Below are positions 58,299 through 64,000 of a stretch of DNA of 64,000 bases, piece after piece. The notes beneath the pieces were generated by a model. It saw only the letters and a program-made list of their open reading frames with translations. It ran no database searches and was not told the DNA's origin. Position numbers and translations under genes: made by a program. The DNA is taken from assembly GCA_036262055.1 (NCBI GenBank), contig DATAJP010000001.1, positions 124,001 through 188,000 of the forward strand, written 5' to 3'. The DNA is from Ignavibacteria bacterium (GTDB lineage: Bacteria; Bacteroidota; Ignavibacteria; Tepidaquicellales; Tepidaquicellaceae). Each line of letters begins with the position of its first letter. The stretch's first letter is position 1.

Positions 58299-60758
58299 AT
58301 GAAAGCAATTTCCCTTAAACTTTTGTGGTTTTGTGGTTTTTGTGTTTGTAATTTTTTATTTAATAGTAATGTCAAGGCGCAGACTGTTCCTGAGCCCGAG
58401 CGAGTGCGGACTTATGACGTTCTGCATTATAACATTAACGTTATTCCCGATATTGCGCAGAAAAAAATTACAGGAACGGTGATAGGGCAGATTGTTCCAT
58501 TAAGCAATAATTTTGATATTCTTGAGCTTGACGCGGTTGCCTTTAAGGTGTTCAGCGTTAAGATTAACGGAGCAGAAGTGAGTAGCTATACAAACACAGG
58601 CAAGAAAATAGAGATAATGCTGGATAAAGTTTATAATACGAACGATACCATTATTTATGAAATTTCTTATGAATGTTTTCCTCAGAGAGGATTTTATTTT
58701 GTTCATCCGACTGAGTTAGACCCTTCGCATCCTTATCAATTCTGGACGCAGGGAGAGGGTGAAGATAACAAACACTGGATTCCGATTTATGATTACCCGA
58801 ATGACAAGTCAACTTCGGAAATTTATGTAACAGTTGACAGAAATTATAAAACCATTTCAAACGGTTATCTGGCTGATTCTGTATTTGTTGAATATACAGG
58901 GAAAAGAATTGACCATTGGGTTATGGATAAGCCCCATGTAAGCTATTTAATAATGCTTGGTGGTGGAGACTATCATATATTTGAAGAAAATTTTGAAAAT
59001 CTGCCGGTTCAATCTTACATAGATCCGAAAAAAATTGCGGACGGTGAATATTCCTTCAGAAGAACTGACGATATGATTGGATTGTTTAATAATAAATTCG
59101 GCGTATGGTATCCGTGGGCAAATTATAAACAAGTAGTAGTAAAAGATTTTACTTATGGAGGAATGGAAAATACAACTGCAACGGTGCTGAACGAACGCGC
59201 ATATTTTGACCAGCATGTCGAAGACCATTATACATCGGAGCCGCTTATTGCGCATGAGCTCGGACATCAATGGTGGGGTGATTTGATTACATGCAAAAAC
59301 TGGAGTGAGCTCTGGCTTAATGAAAGCTTTGCTACATATTCAGATGACTTGTGGAACCTGCACGTGAATGGCAAAGATGAATATGATTACGGCATAATGA
59401 AAAACGGAGATGCGTTTTTCAGAGCTGAGAAAAGATTGGGAAGATACAGCATCTGGGCAGGCAGGGGAAGCGTAACGGCAAACAATTATGATAAAGGAGC
59501 TGTAACATTAAACATGATGCGAGATGTTGTCGGTGATTCGTTATTCTTTATGAGCTTGCAGACATTTTTATTAGACAATGCATTTAAGACTGTTGAGACA
59601 CAGGATTTAGTAAATTCATTTAATAAAATTGCAAGTGCAAGTAATGTAAGAGGGATGAATGATTTCAAATGGATGTTCGACCAATGGATTTGGCAGGCAG
59701 GTTATCCTGAGTTTGATGTTTCTTATACGTATGATGAAAATTTAAGACAGTTAAAATATAAAGTTAAGCAAACTCAAAAAATTGATTCGCTTACTCCTGT
59801 TTTTATGATGCCGTTGAAAATTTTAATTAAGAGCGAATCCGGTGAGCAAATAGAGGAAATTTTTGTGAAAGATGCAGATGAAGAATTTATTTTTACGCTT
59901 GTCGATAGGCCGCAGTATATAGTTTTTAATCATGAAAATACTTATTTGACGAAAACGAATTACAAGCGTTCACATTCCGAGGCATATGAACAGGCGTTAA
60001 AAAATTCTTATGCGATAAACAGGATTATGGCAATAAGAGAGATAAAGAATTTTGAGTATGACAAAATAATTCCTGAGATTATGAACACGGTTCTGCTGAA
60101 CGGCAATTTCTGGGGTGAAAGATATGAAGCTGCAATGACTTTGTCAAAGTTCGATAAAAAGCGTGTGAGAGAAGTTTTGCGAGAAGCATATTTTAAAAAT
60201 GAACACCCTAAAGTTAAGAGGGGAATTATAGAAGCACTTGGAATAATCGGAAACGATGAAGATAAAAATTTCATAAATAATATTCTAAAAGCTGAAGAAG
60301 ATAATTATATTATTGCCGAAGCTTTGAAAGCGGGGTGGAGAATTTATCCGCGAGATGAATATATAAATTTACTTGTTAGCTTTAAAGATACAGAGTCTCA
60401 CAGGCAGGTTGTGAAGAGTGCTGTAATTGATGGGTTGGACTCTCTTAGTAAGGTTAAACCCGATGATAAAATTAAAGCTGCACTTATAAGCATTGCATTT
60501 GGAAAAGACATCGAAGGAAGAGCTCGTGCAAAAGCGGTTGACGTATTAAGATTTTATGCAACTGACCAGGAAGTTAAGTCACTTGCTAAAAAATATCTTG
60601 ATTGGAATTTCAGAGTTATGGAAGAAAGCTTGATTCAGCTTCTCGGAAGAAGTGAAGATAAATCAGTGATAGCGCTTCTGAAAGAACATGATGCTAAAAC
60701 AACAGATGATGCGCTGAAAAAAGAAATTGATAAGGCAATTAAGAAGTTAGAAAAATAG
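58299..60758 (+). CDS. M1-family zinc aminopeptidase, secreted
   Basis: The protein has 819 residues from ATG 58299; the frame extends to 58233 but that part is the cassette's right repeat. The signal peptide (LKLLWFCGFCVCNFLF...VKAQ) is followed by an M1 N-terminal beta domain. The exopeptidase motif is GGMENTTATV, and the zinc site is His319-Glu-Leu-Gly-His323 with Glu342 in LNESFATY. After about residue 590 there are alpha-helical HEAT-like repeats (KIIPEIMNTVLL, RGIIEALGIIGNDEDKN). It trims N-terminal residues from periplasmic peptides. Two family E blocks lie at its 5' end. Confidence 0.95.
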   Translation: MKAISLKLLWFCGFCVCNFLFNSNVKAQTVPEPERVRTYDVLHYNINVIPDIAQKKITGTVIGQIVPLSNNFDILELDAVAFKVFSVKINGAEVSSYTNTGKKIEIMLDKVYNTNDTIIYEISYECFPQRGFYFVHPTELDPSHPYQFWTQGEGEDNKHWIPIYDYPNDKSTSEIYVTVDRNYKTISNGYLADSVFVEYTGKRIDHWVMDKPHVSYLIMLGGGDYHIFEENFENLPVQSYIDPKKIADGEYSFRRTDDMIGLFNNKFGVWYPWANYKQVVVKDFTYGGMENTTATVLNERAYFDQHVEDHYTSEPLIAHELGHQWWGDLITCKNWSELWLNESFATYSDDLWNLHVNGKDEYDYGIMKNGDAFFRAEKRLGRYSIWAGRGSVTANNYDKGAVTLNMMRDVVGDSLFFMSLQTFLLDNAFKTVETQDLVNSFNKIASASNVRGMNDFKWMFDQWIWQAGYPEFDVSYTYDENLRQLKYKVKQTQKIDSLTPVFMMPLKILIKSESGEQIEEIFVKDADEEFIFTLVDRPQYIVFNHENTYLTKTNYKRSHSEAYEQALKNSYAINRIMAIREIKNFEYDKIIPEIMNTVLLNGNFWGERYEAAMTLSKFDKKRVREVLREAYFKNEHPKVKRGIIEALGIIGNDEDKNFINNILKAEEDNYIIAEALKAGWRIYPRDEYINLLVSFKDTESHRQVVKSAVIDGLDSLSKVKPDDKIKAALISIAFGKDIEGRARAKAVDVLRFYATDQEVKSLAKKYLDWNFRVMEESLIQLLGRSEDKSVIALLKEHDAKTTDDALKKEIDKAIKKLEK

Positions 60759-60760
60759 AT

Positions 60761-61711
60761 TTGAAAAGAATTATAGTTATCATATTGGTATTATTAATTT
60801 CCTCTTGCTCAAAAAACAAGCAGAGTGATATTGAAATAAATGACAATTCTGAAAAAAGCATTGGTACGATTGCATCCGGTGGAATGGAATTTACGGTTAA
60901 GTATACTAAACCGAGAGGAATATACAAAATTGAAAACCATGATTTGAATAATGACGGCAAAGATGAAGTGATTGTGCTTAGCGTTAACCAGGCAGATTCG
61001 ATTAAAGAGCATTTTGATTTTTATAATTTTGATTTGATTCAGATATTTTCTTTTGATAGCGCAATGAAGAGCTTCAAAAAAATTCTTTCGGACACGGTTG
61101 ATTATGCAACTGAATGCAAGTCCATCGATTTGCAAAAAAATCATAAGCCGCAGATTTTAATTAACACAAATTATGGAGGTAATGACGTAATTATTTCAAA
61201 GGGAATGTTTGTATATAATATGATTAGCAATGACTCGGTTGCTCTCGTGAAATATATTGATGCCGGAAATCCCGAACTTGTTGATTTGAATGCCGACAGC
61301 AATAAGGAATTAATTGTATATGATGAGTTCTGGGGAGTGATGACTCAGGCAGATGTGATTTATTACATAAGAGATATATTGAAGTTTAACGGAAACGGTT
61401 TTGACAGGGTTAACAAAGATTATCAGAATTTTTATAACAAAATAATCGATTCTGCGAAGGCACAATATCAAATGCAGAAAGAGAAATTTTCGAAAAACGA
61501 GAAGATAAAACCGTCTGAATATCCTTTCTATAGACCAATTATTGAAATGTCGGTTAATGCAATTGCATCGGGCAATGTAGATGCAGTAAGACAATTCTGG
61601 TATGCTGAAAAAGATTTTTTACATCTTCATTTGGGTGAAGAACAATACACGGATATTTTGAATTTTTTTAATAAATATATTTTAAACGGAAGTCCCATAG
61701 CTTATAGATGA
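60761..61711 (+). CDS. FG-GAP/VCBS-like lipoprotein
   Basis: The 316-residue protein starts at TTG 60761, 2 bases after the peptidase stop. The lipobox SSCSK follows a short hydrophobic stretch. The mature part has Ca-loop-type motifs ENHDLNNDGKDEVIVLSVN and VDLNADSNKELIVYDE, spaced as in FG-GAP/VCBS propeller repeats. The last 100 residues are helical with FYRPIIEMSVNAIASGN. Its position in a row of four genes (peptidase, lipoprotein, GT2, nitrilase) suggests one transcript. The precise role is unknown. Confidence 0.75.
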   Translation: MKRIIVIILVLLISSCSKNKQSDIEINDNSEKSIGTIASGGMEFTVKYTKPRGIYKIENHDLNNDGKDEVIVLSVNQADSIKEHFDFYNFDLIQIFSFDSAMKSFKKILSDTVDYATECKSIDLQKNHKPQILINTNYGGNDVIISKGMFVYNMISNDSVALVKYIDAGNPELVDLNADSNKELIVYDEFWGVMTQADVIYYIRDILKFNGNGFDRVNKDYQNFYNKIIDSAKAQYQMQKEKFSKNEKIKPSEYPFYRPIIEMSVNAIASGNVDAVRQFWYAEKDFLHLHLGEEQYTDILNFFNKYILNGSPIAYR

Positions 61712-62553
61712 TATCGATAATAATAGTAACGTGGAACAGCGAGCATGAAATTCACAGATGCCTTGGTTCAATATATGGGACAGGTTTGGAAAATGAATTG
61801 GAAGTAATTGTAGTAGATAACAATTCGGCTGATAATACTGCCGCCATTATTCAGAATAATTTTCCGGAAGTAAAGCTTATAAAGAATTATAATAATTTTG
61901 GATTTACGATTGCGTGCAACCAAGGCATTAAAGCTTCGAAAGAAAAATATATTTTATTTTTGAATCCTGATACAGAGTTGAACAAAGATTCACTTGTTCG
62001 ATTAAAAGACTATTTAGACGAGAATGCAGGAGTCGGGGCTGTTGCTCCGCAATTATTGAACGATAATGGAAGTATTCAATATTCATGCAGGACTTTTCCC
62101 AGATATTGGGATATGTTTTGCGAACTAAAGCTGCTCAGTACAATTTTCCCGAAAAGCAAAACGTTTGCGAGATGGAAGATGAGGTATTTTAATCATAATG
62201 AGCTTAAAGAAGTTGACCAGCCGATGGCTGCGGCATTGATGATAAGAAAAAATGTTTTAGATAAAGTTGATAATATGGATGAAAGGTTTCAGATGTTTTT
62301 TAATGATGTTGATTTATGTAAAAAAATTAAGGATAATAATTATAAAATAATTTTTAATCCACATGCGAAAGTTAAACACGCAAAGGGAATCAGCATATAT
62401 AAAGACAGAGCAAGAATGATTGAAGTCTGGAATAACGATTGCATAAAATATTTTGAAAAATATTACAACTCACCTGTAAAATCAGGGCTTTTAAAATTAG
62501 GTTTAAGGTTAAGCGGATTTTTCAGAACTTTGTTTATAAAAAATAAAAATTAA
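61708..62553 (+). CDS. Glycosyltransferase family 2, WbbL-like
   Basis: The 281-residue GT-A enzyme has a clear nucleotide-sugar site: IIIVTWNSEHEIHRCLGSI at the start, VIVVDNNSADNTAAI, FGFTIACNQGIKASKEKYIL and FLNPDTEL (metal-binding Asp). Later come VDQPMAAALMIRKNVLDKV and FQMFFNDVDLCKKIKDNNYK, as in rhamnosyl- or other surface-glycan transferases. The ATG overlaps the lipoprotein stop by 4 bp. It may decorate a cell-wall or surface glycan. The sugar cannot be told. Confidence 0.9.
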   Translation: MISIIIVTWNSEHEIHRCLGSIYGTGLENELEVIVVDNNSADNTAAIIQNNFPEVKLIKNYNNFGFTIACNQGIKASKEKYILFLNPDTELNKDSLVRLKDYLDENAGVGAVAPQLLNDNGSIQYSCRTFPRYWDMFCELKLLSTIFPKSKTFARWKMRYFNHNELKEVDQPMAAALMIRKNVLDKVDNMDERFQMFFNDVDLCKKIKDNNYKIIFNPHAKVKHAKGISIYKDRARMIEVWNNDCIKYFEKYYNSPVKSGLLKLGLRLSGFFRTLFIKNKN

Positions 62554-62554
62554 C

Positions 62555-63394
62555 ATGAAAATTGCACTTGCGCAGATAAGCTCGGTACTTGGCGACCTTG
62601 AAAAGAACATTGAAAAGCATGTTGAGTATTGCAGCAAAGCAATTGCAGACGGTGCGAATGTAATTGTATTTCCAGAGCTTTCGTTGACAGGGTATTCATT
62701 GAAGGATTTGAATTTTGCTATCGCGGTAAATCCATTTAAAACGGATAAATTCAATGCGCTTCTCGAAACAAGTAAAAAAATTTCCATCGTGTGCGGGTTT
62801 GCAGAGTTGAATGACGAATTTGGAATTTATAATTCAGCGCTATATATCGAAGACGGGATGATAAAAAATGTTCATCAAAAAGTTTATCCTCCGACTTATG
62901 GTTTGTTTGAAGAATTCAGGTATTTTTCACGCGGACGGGATTGCAAAGCATTTGAAACTAAATACGGAAAGAGCGGAGTATTAATCTGTGAGGACTTATG
63001 GCATATGTCATTGCCATATCTTCTTGCGCTTGACGAAGCAAAAATAATTTACGGCATTGCGGCATCACCGACACGGCTTGGAACCGATACAGATACTTTC
63101 AGAAATTATGAAATAAATTCCGAACAGCATAAAGTTTTTGCGAGACTGCTTTCGATTTATGTTGTATTTGTGAACAGGGTAGGGTTTGAAGATGGAATAA
63201 ATTTCTGGGGCGGAAGTGAAATCGTCGACCCGTTCGGAAATGTTCTTTGTAAAGCAAAAATTTTTGAAGAAGATATGATTTATGGTGATATTGATTTAGA
63301 AGAAGTGAAACGCGCCAGACATCAGGCACGGCATTTCTTAGATGAAGACTCTGATTTAACTTTAAAAATGCTTCAGCGTATTTATAATAAATAA
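62555..63394 (+). CDS. Carbon-nitrogen hydrolase (nitrilase superfamily)
   Basis: The 279-residue protein has the Glu-Lys-Cys triad in VIVFPELSLTGYSLKDL, VHQKVYPPTYGLFEE and SGVLICEDLWHMSLP. This form, with YSLKDL and LICEDLWH, resembles the glutaminase-like N-terminal domain of NAD synthetases. The synthetase domain itself is absent. It may be an amidase or a free-standing glutaminase partner. It begins 1 base after the GT2 stop and is the last gene of that row. Confidence 0.9.
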   Translation: MKIALAQISSVLGDLEKNIEKHVEYCSKAIADGANVIVFPELSLTGYSLKDLNFAIAVNPFKTDKFNALLETSKKISIVCGFAELNDEFGIYNSALYIEDGMIKNVHQKVYPPTYGLFEEFRYFSRGRDCKAFETKYGKSGVLICEDLWHMSLPYLLALDEAKIIYGIAASPTRLGTDTDTFRNYEINSEQHKVFARLLSIYVVFVNRVGFEDGINFWGGSEIVDPFGNVLCKAKIFEEDMIYGDIDLEEVKRARHQARHFLDEDSDLTLKMLQRIYNK

Positions 63395-63558
63395 TATTAC
63401 CGATAATTTTGCCATAAATGTCAAAATTCTGACTTACATAAAAATTGATTTTTCAATTGTTTATATAAGGCATTAGATTTGTAATTATTGATTTTGTAAT
63501 AGTTTAATAAAATTATTGGCATTTAAAATAGACGGCTGATTAGCTATATTTGTATATA
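63395..63558 (+). promoter_or_regulatory. Upstream region of hrcA
   Basis: This 164-bp AT-rich gap has a weak aattga-tttt-tcaatt hairpin (63443-63458). A tatatttg that fits the Bacteroidetes -7 box lies at 63545-63552, only 6 bases before the ATG. No matching -33 TTTG at the usual spacing is seen. There is no CIRCE element (ttagcactc with inverted gagtgctaa). Promoter assignment is tentative. Confidence 0.3.
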
Positions 63559-64000
63559 ATGAGTATAGAATTAACAAATTTATCCCCACGCGAGCAGAAA
63601 GTATTAAAATACATAGTTTTTAACTTCATCAAAAACGCATCACCGGTTGGTTCCAGATTGGTTTCAAAGCAAATGGAACCGGGTTTATCTTCAGCTACAA
63701 TCAGAAACGTAATGAGTGACCTTGAGGAGATGGAGCTCATAAAAACTCCCTATTCTTCATCGGGAAGAATCCCAACAGACAAAGGTTACAGATTTTATGT
63801 CGATATGCTGATGAACAGCGAGGATTTAACAGAAGATGAAAAATCTTTTTTGAGAAGCAAGATTGAAGAAAAGAAATCTTCACTCATAAACAGCGAAGAA
63901 GTATATAACGAGATTTCAAAAATTCTCGGAAAGATTTCACACCAGCTTGCAATCATAACACAACCGTTTTTAAGCACGGGTGTTTTTGAGAAGCTTGAAA
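63559..64000 (+). CDS. hrcA: Heat-inducible transcription repressor HrcA, N-terminal part
   Basis: The frame starts at ATG 63559 and runs off the window after 147 codons. The winged-helix DNA-binding domain is clear: LSPREQKVLKYIVFNFIKNA, PVGSRLVSKQM, LSSATIRNVMSDLEEMELIK and SSGRIPTDKGYRFYVDML. HrcA represses groE and dnaK operons by binding CIRCE operators, and is often the first gene of an hrcA-grpE-dnaK or hrcA-dnaJ operon, which may follow beyond the window. Confidence 0.95.
   Translation, partial: MSIELTNLSPREQKVLKYIVFNFIKNASPVGSRLVSKQMEPGLSSATIRNVMSDLEEMELIKTPYSSSGRIPTDKGYRFYVDMLMNSEDLTEDEKSFLRSKIEEKKSSLINSEEVYNEISKILGKISHQLAIITQPFLSTGVFEKLE

Overview
The window is AT-rich chromosomal DNA (GC in the mid-to-upper 30s per cent by eye). 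It most likely comes from the Ignavibacteria/Chlorobi side of Bacteroidota, or a close relative. The best clues are a T9SS-type C-terminal sorting domain with the motif YQNYPNPFNPTTKI (gene at 5025-7100), several SusD-free exported beta-rich proteins, leaders without Shine-Dalgarno sequences, many TTG starts, and a Bacteroidetes-like promoter before tRNA-Val. There is no plasmid or prophage, no CRISPR array, and no complete insertion sequence.

Layout. 1-9.7 kb: end of a UvrA paralogue converging on a complete uvrA, two exported proteins, asnS. 9.8-13.5 kb: a YacP-like NYN protein, then a sulfur module (TauE/SafE permease, rhodanese, persulfide dioxygenase-rhodanese fusion) and an HD-domain protein. 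13.5-31.6 kb: small housekeeping and accessory genes on both strands: an ABC exporter, VOC, cupin, GNAT, two DinB-like proteins, a DEAD-box helicase with an RD-rich tail, UbiA-like and DUF72 proteins, a flavin reductase, GrpB, DUF5996, Zn-UBP, MFS, a PD-(D/E)XK-like protein, NYN-LOTUS and fbp. 31.6-41.5 kb: a P-loop kinase-like gene, radA, a CDF transporter, a Sua5-type tsaC, a beta-propeller/vWA pair, a GIY-YIG protein, and an F420-reductase-like gene with a nearby 3' fragment of a second copy. 41.9-51.5 kb: a giant outer-membrane protein, tRNA-Leu(UAA), an ECF sigma/anti-sigma pair, SulP, an Omp28-like lipoprotein, a YcaQ-like glycosylase and tRNA-Val(UAC). 51.7-64 kb: livM-livG-livF with an aminotransferase, nadB, an M1 aminopeptidase, an FG-GAP-like lipoprotein, GT2, a nitrilase, and the start of hrcA.

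The most unusual feature is the density of short dispersed palindromes and inverted repeats. At least six families fill nearly every intergenic gap. They supply start codons, stop codons and even in-frame coding sequence. Two small stand-alone genes of unrelated families, a four-helix-bundle/S23-like gene between livG and livF and a GxxExxY nuclease-like gene after nadB, are each enclosed by their own pair of about 30-bp imperfect inverted repeats. Similar repeats occur elsewhere without a gene inside. This looks like gene-bearing and solo forms of small mobile cassettes and is the best candidate here for an undescribed system. Two other oddities are a perfect 16-bp inverted repeat enclosing tRNA-Leu, and a truncated gene copy that differs from its intact neighbour only at synonymous sites.

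Repeat families used below. A: asymmetric palindrome, ggattcCYGC...GCRGgaatgaca, about 27 bp. B: acaccccgtc + gtcaac-ttc-gttgac hairpin + cctct...agagg. C: tcctcc/ggagga CT-rich hairpin. D: atttcggattt units. E: cacaaa/tttgtg units. F: units like ttgtgttaatctgtgg.
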